Origin: Caulobacter endophyticus
GTDB taxonomy: Bacteria > Pseudomonadota > Alphaproteobacteria > Caulobacterales > Caulobacteraceae
Reading direction: 5' to 3'
Length of the DNA: 64,000 nucleotides
Assembly: GCF_003116815.1 (NCBI RefSeq)
Contig: NZ_QDKQ01000069.1
Span: 1 to 64,000, forward strand
Part shown: positions 16,303 to 25,031 of the stretch, piece by piece
Position numbering within the stretch: the first letter of the stretch is position 1
How the letters are laid out: every line of letters begins with the position of its first letter
Translations under genes and position numbers: made by a program
Notes under the pieces: generated by a model
The model's input: the letters and a program-made list of their open reading frames with translations, nothing else
Databases searched by the model: none
Told to the model about the DNA's origin: nothing

Positions 16303-17559
16303 TCAAAGCGCGATGGCGTCAGCCTCTTCGGTCAGGCGTTGCGAAAGTTTGAAGGCGCGCTGCTTGAAGGCGGTCGCCGCGCCGCGTCGCAGCAGCTTGT
16401 GGGCGGCGGCGGGGAAGCGGCGACGAAGCTTGCCGGCCCAGGCCTCGGCCTCCTCCGGCGCGATGCTGGCGTCCTGGCCTTTGTCGACAATGAGCTGGCT
16501 GGCTTCGGCCAGGGCGGGCCAAGCCATGAGAAGCCTCAGGCCCTGGACCAGGTCGGCCTGGCTGGCGGCATAGGCCAGCACCTGGGCTTCGGCCTCGACG
16601 TCGTCGAAGTCGTCGAACCGCGACACGAAGGCCTTGGCGCGACCGATATCGAGCGTACGCTGAAACGAGGCCCAGCGGATGTCCTGGGCGAGACGGGGCT
16701 CTCCGGCGGCGTCGAGATAGTCGATCCAGGCGGTCTCCCAATCGAAGTCCGGCGCGGGCAGGCGGCCAAGCAGACCTTTGGGCTTGGGCGCGGCGCGCTT
16801 TAGCGCCTGGCCCGCTGCGGCGATGTCGCCCACCGCCAGCCAGCGTCGCGCCAGGGCGACGGCGACCGGAGGGGTTTGCAGCGCCAGTTCGCCGTGGGTC
16901 GCCTGCCACGCCGATACATCGCCGGCCGCGTCGGCGAGATGGCGAACAACCATCGTCCAGCCAGGCCCCGACTCGGCCCGCCCCGAGGCTAGGGTGAGCG
17001 CCCGCTGCGCCGTCGCCGCCGGCAGCGCCGCCATGACGTGCGGCGTCCATCGCGCCCAGGCCTGCGGCGCGCTCAGGGCGGCGTCGGTCAGCAGCTCGGC
17101 GGCCAGATGCGGATCGTGGCTGGCCAATAAGACGCCAAGATCGTCCGACGCGTGGTCATAGATGGCCTCGAACGCGGCCTCGCGCTCCTTGAGGCGCCCG
17201 GACGTTCTGGGATAGGTCGAAAGAAACCGCCAGAGCCGCTCAAGGGCCGCGTCCGGCGCTTCAACGGCGAGGCGATCGGCGATGAGGCCGCGCACGGCGT
17301 CCAGATCGCGCAAAAACGCCGGCTTTTGGCGCCAGGTCACCTGGCCCTTGCTGGTCTCCAACGCCGCCAGCCGCTTGTCGATCTCTGGGACCAGATGGCT
17401 GGGCCCAAGCCCGGCGGCAAGTTCCATGCGCAAGCGACGCTTCAGATCGGTGCGGGTTTCGGCGACCTCGACCAGGATGTCGGCCAAGCGCTCAGCGCCG
17501 AGCCCGGCGAGGTTTTCGGCCGTAACCTTCTTCAGGCTGGCGGGGGACGGCTTGGCCAT
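16303..17559 (-). CDS. Large helical protein, DUF6880-like (418 aa)
   Basis: A 418-residue, almost entirely helical protein starting MAKPSPASLKKVTAENLAGLG. Helical repeats resembling TPR/ARM hairpins run throughout, for example LAAELLTDAALSAPQAW and VSAWQATHGELALQTPPVAVALARRWL. It resembles the DUF6880 family. No enzymatic motif or signal is visible. ATG 17559 is chosen over upstream in-frame starts because the preceding residues are out of character. The gene 8 bp upstream on the same strand may be co-transcribed. Confidence 0.72.
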   Translation of the reverse strand: MAKPSPASLKKVTAENLAGLGAERLADILVEVAETRTDLKRRLRMELAAGLGPSHLVPEIDKRLAALETSKGQVTWRQKPAFLRDLDAVRGLIADRLAVEAPDAALERLWRFLSTYPRTSGRLKEREAAFEAIYDHASDDLGVLLASHDPHLAAELLTDAALSAPQAWARWTPHVMAALPAATAQRALTLASGRAESGPGWTMVVRHLADAAGDVSAWQATHGELALQTPPVAVALARRWLAVGDIAAAGQALKRAAPKPKGLLGRLPAPDFDWETAWIDYLDAAGEPRLAQDIRWASFQRTLDIGRAKAFVSRFDDFDDVEAEAQVLAYAASQADLVQGLRLLMAWPALAEASQLIVDKGQDASIAPEEAEAWAGKLRRRFPAAAHKLLRRGAATAFKQRAFKLSQRLTEEADAIAL

Positions 17560-17566
17560 GGGGCGG

Positions 17567-17884
17567 CTATTTTCCCCCACGCGACAACAGCGCCAGGACC
17601 TCAAGCCTGGCGCAAGCGGCGGTGTGAGCGATGGCCGCATCCCGCGAATGGACGAAATCCAGTTCGAAAGCCGTGATGGCGGAGCGTAAGGCCAGGCAGA
17701 AGGGCGCGCCGTGGATGCGACTGGCGTGGCCCGCCTCAGCGGCCAGATCATCGAACACGAAGCGCGCATGATCGGTGCGGCCGCCCAGGTGCTCGGTGAG
17801 ACGGACGATTTCAGCTTCGAACAGAGCGTGCGCGGCGCGGGTCATACGAGGATTGCGATGAGCGACGCCGGGCTCGGGCGCCAT
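17567..17884 (-). CDS. Hypothetical protein (105 aa)
   Basis: A soluble helical protein (105 residues from ATG 17884, 92 from ATG 17845). Neither start has a clear ribosome site. The body (RAAHALFEAEIVRLTEHLGG, then FVFDDLAAEAGHASRIHG) shows amphipathic helices and an His-containing region. I do not recognise it. It lies 8 bp upstream of the DUF6880-like gene and is probably in the same operon. Confidence 0.55.
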   Translation of the reverse strand: MAPEPGVAHRNPRMTRAAHALFEAEIVRLTEHLGGRTDHARFVFDDLAAEAGHASRIHGAPFCLALRSAITAFELDFVHSRDAAIAHTAACARLEVLALLSRGGK

Positions 17885-17955
17885 TTTTACAACGAGCGGC
17901 GGCGAGCGGCGATCCCCAGACGATCACCCGCCGGTCAGCCTCGGCGCGGCGGGGT

Positions 17956-18132
17956 TTGGGCCCGTCTGAACGGTTTGACGTGGCGGCCGTTAGGTTGCGC
18001 GAGACGCAACGCGAACGTCTGAACCTGATGCGTTGCGGCTGGGCCGCCGCGGCCTTCAATGTCTGGCTCAGTCGGGCGCGCCCTTCGGCGGCCGGGCTGC
18101 GCCATGGCCCGGACGAAGTGATGGTCGCCTAG
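17956..18132 (+). CDS. Possible small basic protein (50-58 aa)
   Basis: An open frame ending TAG 18130-18132 reads RLRETQRERLNLMRCGWAAA then FNVWLSRARP, an amphipathic, coding-like composition. Possible starts are TTG 17956 with a GGCGGGG upstream or GTG 17980. No family is recognised and the start is uncertain; it could be a chance frame in GC-rich DNA. Confidence 0.3.
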   Translation: MGPSERFDVAAVRLRETQRERLNLMRCGWAAAAFNVWLSRARPSAAGLRHGPDEVMVA

Positions 18133-18159
18133 ATCAATATCGGCGTTGGAGGCGCTCCC

Positions 18160-18369
18160 ATGAACATTCAACAGCAGGCGGACCGGGAAATCGACGCCAG
18201 CCGGGATGGCGACGCCCAAGTTGCTTTCCTGCTACCCGAAGACCATTGGGACGCGTTTCTCGCCCTGACCGGGGCGGCTAGCGAGGGGGAGCCGCCGGAG
18301 GCGACCTATCGCGGCGTGCGGTTCAAGCGCGCGCCGGTGACGGCGATCATTCACGAGGAAGGCTTCTAG
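18160..18369 (+). CDS. Small acidic hypothetical protein (69 aa)
   Basis: A 69-residue protein starting MNIQQQADREIDASRDGD, with VAFLLPEDHWDAFLAL in the centre. A strong GGAGG lies about 7 nt before the ATG, which supports expression. No recognised family. Its TAG overlaps the stop codon of the convergent sensor kinase gene (CTAG at 18366-18369). Confidence 0.6.
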   Translation: MNIQQQADREIDASRDGDAQVAFLLPEDHWDAFLALTGAASEGEPPEATYRGVRFKRAPVTAIIHEEGF

Positions 18370-21300
18370 GCCCCTTCACGGCTGACCGGGCGATCCTCGG
18401 CGGACCGCAGGCGGACGTGCACATCAACCCCAAGGCCCTCAGGCTCCCAGCGGAAGGCGATATCGCCGCCAAGCTGGCGCGCCAGGCTGTGCATCAAGCG
18501 CGAGCCGAAACCCTTGCGCTCGGGCGCGCGGGCTGGCGGGCCGCCGCGCTCCTGCCAGTGCAGCGACCAGGCGCCGGCGGTCCCCGACCAGCGCACATCG
18601 ACCACGCCCTCGTGCACCGACAGCGCGCCGTATTTGGTGGCGTTGGTGGCCAGTTCGTGAAGGATCATGCTGAGCGGCTGGACGTGGTCGGCGGGAATGG
18701 CGATGTCGCCGCCGGAGAGGCGCACGCGGGCCGCCGCCGTGGTCGAGGAGAGGAGTTCGTCGCGCGCGACCTCGCCGATCGTGCCGCCGCGCCAATTGCT
18801 CTTGGCCAGCGCCGCCTGGGCCCGCGCCATAGCCTCGATACGGCCATGCAGAGCCTGGCGGAAGATCGCCGGGTCGCTGGCGTCGGTCAGCCGCACGACC
18901 GACTGGATGACGGCCAGGGAATTGCGTGCGCGGTGATCGACTTCGCGCATCAAAAGATCGCGGGCCTCTTCGGCCTGCTTGCGCGCGGTGATGTCGACCG
19001 AGGTGCTGACGAGGCCCGTGACAACGCCGGTCTCGTCGACGAGCGGCGCCTTGACCGACTCCCAGTAGAGCGTCTCGCCGTCGGCCGTCGTCGAGAATTC
19101 CTCCAGCTGCGCGGCCTCGCCGCCGTCCATCACCTGCTCGTCGCTGGCCATCAGAGCGCCGGCGTCGTCGGCGGGGCCGAAAAGTTCAGCCGTGGTCTTG
19201 CCCAGATAGTCGGAAGGCGCGCGGCCGAGGAGTTCGGAGAGGCCGCGATTGGCCAGGGTCAAGCGGCCGTCACGATCCTTGGCGTAGACGATGCCGGGGA
19301 TCGCCTCGACGAAGGACGACAGCAGATCGATGGCCTGGTCGCGTTGGGCCTCGATGGCGCGCCGAGCCTCGACGTCGAGCAAGACGCCTGGAAAGCGCCG
19401 GGGTCGGCCTTCGGCGTCGCGCTCGACCCGCCCGTTGGCCTCGATCCAGCGATAGCCGCCCCCCTGCAGAACGCGATACTGGCAGCGATAAAGGTCGTGG
19501 CCGGCGAGGGCGGCGTCCACCGCCTCGGCAACGCGCTCGGCGTCATCGGGGTGGATCGAGGCGAACGCCGTGGCGAGCGGCAGGCCCGAGCGGCAGTCGT
19601 CCGGCGAGAGGCTGAAGGCGTGGGCGAACCGCTCGTCTCCGGTGATCCGGTCGGCCGCCACGTCCCACACCCAGGTGCCGATGATTGCGCCGGCCTGAAG
19701 GGCCAACTGGACGCGCTCGGACTCTTCGCGCAACTGACGGCTCAATCTCTGGCGCTCGGTGATGTCGATGGCCGTCCCGACAACGCGCACGCAGCGACCA
19801 GTCTCGTCGAACACCCCGCGCCCCTTGGCCGAAACCCAGCGGATAGCGCCGTCCTGAGGGCTGACGGTTCGGTACTCGACGTCATAGACCGCGCGCTGCT
19901 GCGGATCGGCCGCCGCCGCATAGGCCTTGGCCGTCGCCTCGAAGTCGTCCGGGTGCAGGCCGTTGTAGAAGTCGCGCATGGTGACAGGCGTCCCCGGCGC
20001 GACCCCGAACGCGGCTCGCACCCGGTCATCCCAGAACAGCACGCCGTTGATCTCGTCGACGTCCCAGAGCCCGACCTCGGCATATTCCGTCGCCAGACGC
20101 AGGCGGGTCTCGCTCTGAACAAGCGCGCGCTCGGCGTCCAGGCGCTTGGTGATGTCGGCGATGACGGCATAGGCGCCGACGACGTCGCCGGCTGGGCCGT
20201 GGCGCGGGATGTAGTCGACCTGAACGTCCCGCATGCCCACAGCGGGGTAGTCCAGGCGGCTCTCGAAGGTGACGCGCTCGCCGGCCAGGGCCGCTTCGAG
20301 GTGCGGTCGCACCGGCGCATAGGCCTCCCCCAGCACGTCTTCGACCAGCCGGCCCTGGATCGCCTCGCGCGGCTGGCCGAACCAGTCCTGATAGGCTTGG
20401 TTGATGAACCGGTAGCGCCGCTCCTGGTCGATATAGGCGATGAGCAGGGGAGCCGCGTCGGTGATGCGGCGCAGTTCCTCTTCACGGGCCCGAAGCTCGG
20501 CCTGCGCGCCCACGCGCTCGACGAAGGCCCAGGAGCGTTCGGTCACCTCGCGCACCAGAGCCTGTTCGCGATCGGTCCAGATGTGCGGGCCCTTGTGGTG
20601 CACGGCCATCAGGGCGCGCAGGCGGCCGTCGCGCACCAGCGGCATGCAGATGGTCGAGCCGATGCCGATGGCCTGGAAGGTGGCGGCCTCGTGCGGGGCG
20701 ATCTCGGCCAGATTGTCGTTGATGACCAGCGGCAGGCCGCGCGAGAGGTTGGCCACGGCCATCTGGCCAAAGTCGGCAAGCTGGTAATGGCCGACGATCG
20801 AGGTGGAACCGGGCGCGGCCCAATCCCCTCGGATGGTGAAGCCGTCCTCGTCCTCGTCCATGTCGGCATAGGCGCAGACGGCCACGCCCATGTGCTCGCC
20901 GATCAACTGGGCGGCGCGCTGCATCACCGCCTCGGCGCTGGGCAGGGACGAGGTGGCCTTGGTCAGCCGGTCCAGGAACAGCAGGGTGTGCTCGCTTTCC
21001 TGCCGCGCGGCCCGTTCCATCGCCGCCGAGGTCGTCTCCAGGCAGACGCAGAGGACGCCCGGGATGGCTCCCTCGGCGGGTATGGGGCTGTAGGAGAAGG
21101 TGAACCAGGAGCTGGCCTCGCCACCGTCGCGCTCCAGGGTGACTTCCAGGTCTTCGAAGAAGCTGGACGCGCCAGCAAAGGCCTGATCGATCACCGGCTC
21201 GATCTGGTCGCGCACTTCCGGCCATACGTCCCAGAAGGACAGACCCAGGGCATGCGGGTGCTTGGCGCCGAGGATGGGGCGATAGGCGTCGTTATAGATC

Positions 21301-21485
21301 ATGCGCCGGTCCGGTCCCCAGACCAGGAACATTGGAAACGCGGCGGTCAGCAGGATCTCGACGGCCTGTCGCAGGGCGTTGGGCCAAGCGGCGACAGGTC
21401 CAAGCCCATCGGCGTTCCATTGGCCGCTGCGCAGGCGCTCGGCGACGTCACCGTCTGCCGCGATCGAAAGCGGGGTCAGCGTCAT
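18366..21485 (-). CDS. Multi-PAS/GAF HWE-type sensor histidine kinase (1039 aa)
   Basis: A 1039-residue cytoplasmic kinase without membrane helices. In order: a PAS-like domain (about 25-150), GAF (about 175-325), then four PAS domains with PAC repeats (about 335-840), and the HWE/HisKA_2 core. The phospho-accepting His is H851 in EVDHRARNSLAVIQSVV. The HATPase has the HWE-family N-box HELATNATKYGAL and the family WxE motif (LHWQE). There is no receiver, so it needs a partner regulator that is not adjacent. HWE kinases of Alphaproteobacteria often feed general-stress or light signalling. Ligands cannot be deduced. Confidence 0.9.
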   Translation of the reverse strand: MTLTPLSIAADGDVAERLRSGQWNADGLGPVAAWPNALRQAVEILLTAAFPMFLVWGPDRRMIYNDAYRPILGAKHPHALGLSFWDVWPEVRDQIEPVIDQAFAGASSFFEDLEVTLERDGGEASSWFTFSYSPIPAEGAIPGVLCVCLETTSAAMERAARQESEHTLLFLDRLTKATSSLPSAEAVMQRAAQLIGEHMGVAVCAYADMDEDEDGFTIRGDWAAPGSTSIVGHYQLADFGQMAVANLSRGLPLVINDNLAEIAPHEAATFQAIGIGSTICMPLVRDGRLRALMAVHHKGPHIWTDREQALVREVTERSWAFVERVGAQAELRAREEELRRITDAAPLLIAYIDQERRYRFINQAYQDWFGQPREAIQGRLVEDVLGEAYAPVRPHLEAALAGERVTFESRLDYPAVGMRDVQVDYIPRHGPAGDVVGAYAVIADITKRLDAERALVQSETRLRLATEYAEVGLWDVDEINGVLFWDDRVRAAFGVAPGTPVTMRDFYNGLHPDDFEATAKAYAAAADPQQRAVYDVEYRTVSPQDGAIRWVSAKGRGVFDETGRCVRVVGTAIDITERQRLSRQLREESERVQLALQAGAIIGTWVWDVAADRITGDERFAHAFSLSPDDCRSGLPLATAFASIHPDDAERVAEAVDAALAGHDLYRCQYRVLQGGGYRWIEANGRVERDAEGRPRRFPGVLLDVEARRAIEAQRDQAIDLLSSFVEAIPGIVYAKDRDGRLTLANRGLSELLGRAPSDYLGKTTAELFGPADDAGALMASDEQVMDGGEAAQLEEFSTTADGETLYWESVKAPLVDETGVVTGLVSTSVDITARKQAEEARDLLMREVDHRARNSLAVIQSVVRLTDASDPAIFRQALHGRIEAMARAQAALAKSNWRGGTIGEVARDELLSSTTAAARVRLSGGDIAIPADHVQPLSMILHELATNATKYGALSVHEGVVDVRWSGTAGAWSLHWQERGGPPARAPERKGFGSRLMHSLARQLGGDIAFRWEPEGLGVDVHVRLRSAEDRPVSREGA

Positions 21486-21846
21486 GGGCGGGCGAATCCG
21501 GTGGCGATGCTTAGCGTGTCACTGGATGAGACTCCGCCTAACGACAACACCTGGAAACGGTCAAGGTTGCTCCGTCGAGAAGGCGACGCTTAAGCGTCGT
21601 TGATCTCCATGCATCGCTGGGCGGCGCGGCCGGCTGGAGCGGCTGACGGCGTCTGTGGGACGAGGCGGCGGCGCACGCGTGGCGACCAGACTGGCCCATG
21701 GCGTTGTTGACGAGCCGAGCAATCCTCCTCGCGCGAAGGGGGCCGCGTGAGGGTGGGGCCGGATGCGGCGGATGGCCGCGAGCCGCGGCAGGACCCTGTT
21801 AGCCATTCTGGGCGCACCCTCCTGGCGCATCTGAAGGGTTGCTAAA
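21486..21846. other. Intergenic region between divergent signalling genes
   Basis: These 361 bases separate the divergently transcribed HWE kinase and GGDEF-EAL genes and must hold both promoters. I see no convincing gene, tRNA or repeat, and no EcfG or LexA site. An AAGGG about 10 nt before the GTG at 21847 may be the ribosome site of the plus-strand gene. Confidence 0.5.
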
Positions 21847-23556
21847 GTGCCGATATCAAATGTTATTTCCATCGCGGCCCGTCGCCAGGGCGTCGATCCG
21901 GATCTCGTCCTGACGGCGCTTTCCAGCATGCCGCATGGTCTCTGCATGGTGGGGGGCGATGGGCGGCTGGCGTTCTGCAATAAGGCCTTCGCCGCCATGT
22001 ACCGGTTGCCCGACCATCTGGTCGCGGCCGGCGCCCATCGCGAGGCGATCATCGTCCACTGCATCGAGACCGGCCAAGGCCCGCTGCAGGGCGTGTCCGA
22101 GCACCTGGCCAGGAGCGCGGCGGCCGCGCCGGGCGAGGCGGTGATCGGCGAATACGTCCTGGCCGACGGCCGCACGGTGCGCGTCTCTCACACGCCGCTG
22201 GCCTGCGGCGGCTATGTCGCCACCCATGAGGACATCTCCGACCGCGTCGCGGCCTCCGCGCAGATCGAATTCCTGGCTTATCGCGACACCCTGACGCGCC
22301 TGCCCAACCGCGCCGCCTTCCAGAAGAGCTTCGACGAGGCCGTCGCCGCCGCCGAACGCACCCAGGAAATGGTCGGCGTCATCATGATCGACGTCGATCA
22401 CTTCAAGGACATCAACGACACCCTGGGCCATGACGCGGGCGACGCCCTGCTCTTGAGCCTTTCGGATCTCCTGCGCCGGGCCTTCCGCAAGACCGACACC
22501 GTCTCGCGCCTCGGCGGCGACGAATTCGCCGTGGTGCTGCGCGGCCTGTCGGGTCCTGAGGACCTGGCGCGGCCGATCGAGACCCTGCAGGCGCTTTTGC
22601 GCACGCCGATCGAACATGCTGGCCGCAGCTTTGCGATCAGCGCCAGCATCGGCGCGGCCCTGCATGACGATCCCGACGCCGACCCGCTGCACCTGCTCAA
22701 GAACGCCGATGTCGCCCTCTACGAGGCCAAGGCCGGCGGCCGCAATCGCTGCGTGGTCTTCCAGCCCTCGATGCGCACCCAGGTCGAACAGCGCGTCGAG
22801 CTGCTGCGTGAGGTGCGCTTGGGCCTGGAGCAGGGAGAGTTCGATCTCTTTTACCAACCCGTCGTCGACATCGGCGCCAATCGCGTCGCCGGCTTCGAGG
22901 CCCTGATGCGCTGGAACCATCCCGAGCAGGGCGTGCTGGCGCCCGGCGCCTTCATGGCCGCCTTCGACGACACCGATCTTTCGCTGAAGCTGGGGGAGGT
23001 CGCTTTCGAGCGGGCCCTTGGCCAAATGCGCGCCTGGCTTGATGAAGGGGTGGAGTTTGGCCGGGTGGCCATCAATGTCTCCACCGAGCAGTTCCGTTCA
23101 GGGCGCCTGGCTAGCGAGATCGCCGAGCGCCTGGCCCGCTGGAACGTGCCGGCCGACCGCCTGACCATCGAGGTCACCGAGAACGTCTATATGGGCTGGG
23201 GCGCCGATGTGGTGGCCAGCACGGTGTGCGCGCTGCACGAGGCTGGGGTGCTGATCGCCCTCGATGACTTCGGCACCGGCTATGCCTCCCTGGCCAATCT
23301 GCGCCAGTTCCCGGTCGACCGGCTGAAGATCGACAAGTCGTTCGTTCAGAACGCCGAGGACGACGCCATCGTGCGCGCCGTCATCAATCTGGGCGCCAGC
23401 ATGGGCATGAAGGTCGTCGCCGAAGGCGTCGAGCGGCCCGACCAGCTGGCCACCCTCAGCGGCTATGGCTGCGACCAGGTCCAAGGCTATCACTTCGCCA
23501 AGCCGATGCCGGCGGGCGAGGTCGCGGCCTACGTGGCCCGATTCGGCAGCGACTAA
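21847..23556 (+). CDS. PAS-GGDEF-EAL cyclic-di-GMP signalling protein
   Basis: A 569-residue soluble protein. An N-terminal PAS with a PAS-7-like start (SSMPHGLCMVGGDGRLAFCN) spans about 15-140. The GGDEF domain (about 150-310) has an intact RLGGDEFAV motif near residue 223 and an RxxD (RKTD) inhibitory site five residues before it. The EAL domain (about 325-565) keeps EAL (GFEALMRWNHP near 351), the EVTEN Glu, DDFGTGYASL and the catalytic Lys in LKIDKSF. Both enzymatic motifs look intact, so it could make and degrade c-di-GMP; phosphodiesterase output usually dominates in such tandems. It starts at GTG 21847. Confidence 0.92.
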   Translation: MPISNVISIAARRQGVDPDLVLTALSSMPHGLCMVGGDGRLAFCNKAFAAMYRLPDHLVAAGAHREAIIVHCIETGQGPLQGVSEHLARSAAAAPGEAVIGEYVLADGRTVRVSHTPLACGGYVATHEDISDRVAASAQIEFLAYRDTLTRLPNRAAFQKSFDEAVAAAERTQEMVGVIMIDVDHFKDINDTLGHDAGDALLLSLSDLLRRAFRKTDTVSRLGGDEFAVVLRGLSGPEDLARPIETLQALLRTPIEHAGRSFAISASIGAALHDDPDADPLHLLKNADVALYEAKAGGRNRCVVFQPSMRTQVEQRVELLREVRLGLEQGEFDLFYQPVVDIGANRVAGFEALMRWNHPEQGVLAPGAFMAAFDDTDLSLKLGEVAFERALGQMRAWLDEGVEFGRVAINVSTEQFRSGRLASEIAERLARWNVPADRLTIEVTENVYMGWGADVVASTVCALHEAGVLIALDDFGTGYASLANLRQFPVDRLKIDKSFVQNAEDDAIVRAVINLGASMGMKVVAEGVERPDQLATLSGYGCDQVQGYHFAKPMPAGEVAAYVARFGSD

Positions 23557-23570
23557 CTCCGGGGTCGGCC

Positions 23571-23762
23571 TTAGCCCAGCGGCTTTTGATAGGTCTCGCC
23601 CTCGGACGCCTGACCCGCCGCTTCCAGCAGGCGCTTGGCCGAGGCGATGGCCGCTTCCTGGGTCAGGGAGGCGCAAAGCCCGTCCGGCCCGGTAATGGCG
23701 ACTTCGCCGTCGATCGCCTCGACCTCCAGCGGGGTGTCGAAGGCCTGATGATGGGCTTGCAT
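23571..23762 (-). CDS. Small hypothetical protein (63 aa)
   Basis: A 63-residue protein starting MQAHHQAFDTPLEVEAIDGEV; the ATG at 23762 follows GAGGAG. It has a short beta-rich half (VEAIDGEVAITGPDG) and a helix (LTQEAAIASAKRLLEAAGQAS). This pattern is common among alphaproteobacterial stress-associated small proteins; I cannot name the family. It is convergent with the GGDEF-EAL gene, 14 bp apart. Confidence 0.65.
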   Translation of the reverse strand: MQAHHQAFDTPLEVEAIDGEVAITGPDGLCASLTQEAAIASAKRLLEAAGQASEGETYQKPLG

Positions 23763-23902
23763 GGACGCTCCTCTGCACGATGCGGCCTTGCGTTGGCCGC
23801 CTGTCCGCAAAAGGGCTGTTTGTCGGCCTTAGTTCCCCAAGGCTTGCCCAGGTCTCGCAAACTGCCGTCGCGCCTTGACCTTGAGGGAGGCTCATCGGGG
23901 GC

Positions 23903-24829
23903 TCAGGCCGGATGGGTCAGGGCCCCGGCGTTCGCCGTGCGAAGCTGCTTATGGATGTCGCTCGCCGCGATCGCCGCTTCGGCGGCGGCCACGGCGATCT
24001 GGTTGAGGCCGCGCACGACGTCGCCGGCAGCGTAAAGACCCTCGATCGAGGTCTGCTGGTGACCATCGACGATCAGATTGTCGTCCGCGTCATGGGCAGC
24101 CCCCCAACTCAGGGCCAGCCGGCTCTGCATCTCGCAGCCCAGGGCCAGGTACAGGCAATCGAAGCGGCGCGGCGGGGTGATGGAGCGGAGTTCGACGCCG
24201 TCGGCGCTCAGGGTCAGGTCTTGTAGGCCTACCGGAACGACGGCCACCCCATGCTCTTCGAGCGCGACACGATCGCTGAGGGTGTCTTGCGAGCCCAGAT
24301 GCAGCAGGGTGACATCTTTGGAGTAGGTGGTCAGGAACGCCGCCTCCCGCGCGCCAAGGTCGCCGTCGCCCAGGACCGCGATCGCCTGGTCGATCGCCTC
24401 GTAGGCGTCGCAGATCGGGCAGATGCGCACGATCGCCGCGCGGATCGCCGCCTCTATGCCTTCGAGCGGCGGCAGCCGGTCGACGACGCCGGTCGCCAGG
24501 AGGACAAAGCGGGTGTCTATCCGCTGTATCTCGCCCGCCGCGTCGCTTGCCAGAAGGGTGAAACCTTCGGCGGTCCGCGTCAGGCTCTGCGCGCGCGCGG
24601 CCCGACGCTCGGCGCCATAGAGGGCGGCCTGTTCGCCCATCTGCTCAAGCAGGGCTTCGCCGCCGATTCCGCCGGCGAAGCCTGGCGTGTTGTGGCTCGT
24701 GGGGATCCAGGCCGCGCGCGATGGGCCGCCATCGAGGATCAGCGTCCTGCGCCGGAAGCGGCCAAGATAGGTCGCCGCCGTGAGGCCGGCCGGCCCGGCG
24801 CCGACGATGACGACGTCGTAGCGGTTCAT
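23903..24829 (-). CDS. Thioredoxin-reductase-like FAD/NAD(P) oxidoreductase
   Basis: A 308-residue flavoprotein. The FAD dinucleotide motif GAGPAG (residues 10-15) follows VVIV. A CPIC redox pair (C137, C140) sits where thioredoxin reductase carries its CxxC. An NAD(P)-binding element GDGDLGA follows, and the C-terminal FAD motif is GLYAAGDVVRGLNQIAVA. It differs from housekeeping TrxB in the CPIC sequence and in the unusual NAD(P) motif, so a substrate other than thioredoxin is possible. A near-consensus EcfG site lies 34 nt upstream of the ATG. Confidence 0.85.
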   Translation of the reverse strand: MNRYDVVIVGAGPAGLTAATYLGRFRRRTLILDGGPSRAAWIPTSHNTPGFAGGIGGEALLEQMGEQAALYGAERRAARAQSLTRTAEGFTLLASDAAGEIQRIDTRFVLLATGVVDRLPPLEGIEAAIRAAIVRICPICDAYEAIDQAIAVLGDGDLGAREAAFLTTYSKDVTLLHLGSQDTLSDRVALEEHGVAVVPVGLQDLTLSADGVELRSITPPRRFDCLYLALGCEMQSRLALSWGAAHDADDNLIVDGHQQTSIEGLYAAGDVVRGLNQIAVAAAEAAIAASDIHKQLRTANAGALTHPA

Positions 24830-24862
24830 GTCATGCCTTCAGGTGGTGGCGGGTCTGGCGCA

Positions 24863-24887
24863 AACTGGCGGCCGGCTAAGCGGTTCC
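24863..24887 (-). promoter_or_regulatory. Candidate EcfG-type promoter (one mismatch)
   Basis: Read on the minus strand, GGAAC is followed by 16 bases and AGTT, against the consensus GGAAC-N16-CGTT. The -10 half lies 34 nt before the ATG of the thioredoxin-reductase-like gene, the same spacing as the better site at 6148. One mismatch in the -10 element makes this tentative. Confidence 0.35.
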
Positions 24888-25031
24888 GCCATCAAGGATA
24901 GGCGGTGGCGCGAAGGCTGGCGCCCGACCCGCGCCAATAGCGGCCCTCGGCCCCGCTCCACGCTCAAGACATTCAGACCTCTTGCGTTGCTTAGAGCGCG
25001 TTGGTTGGTAGGGTGCCGGCTGGGGGGGCAA

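Noticed and set aside
18417..21593. A plus-strand open frame of about 1058 codons opposite the HWE kinase
   Set aside because: The opposite strand encodes recognisable PAS, GAF and HWE motifs. This frame gives Gly/Arg/Ala-rich sequence with no domain and is a GC-rich mirror frame.
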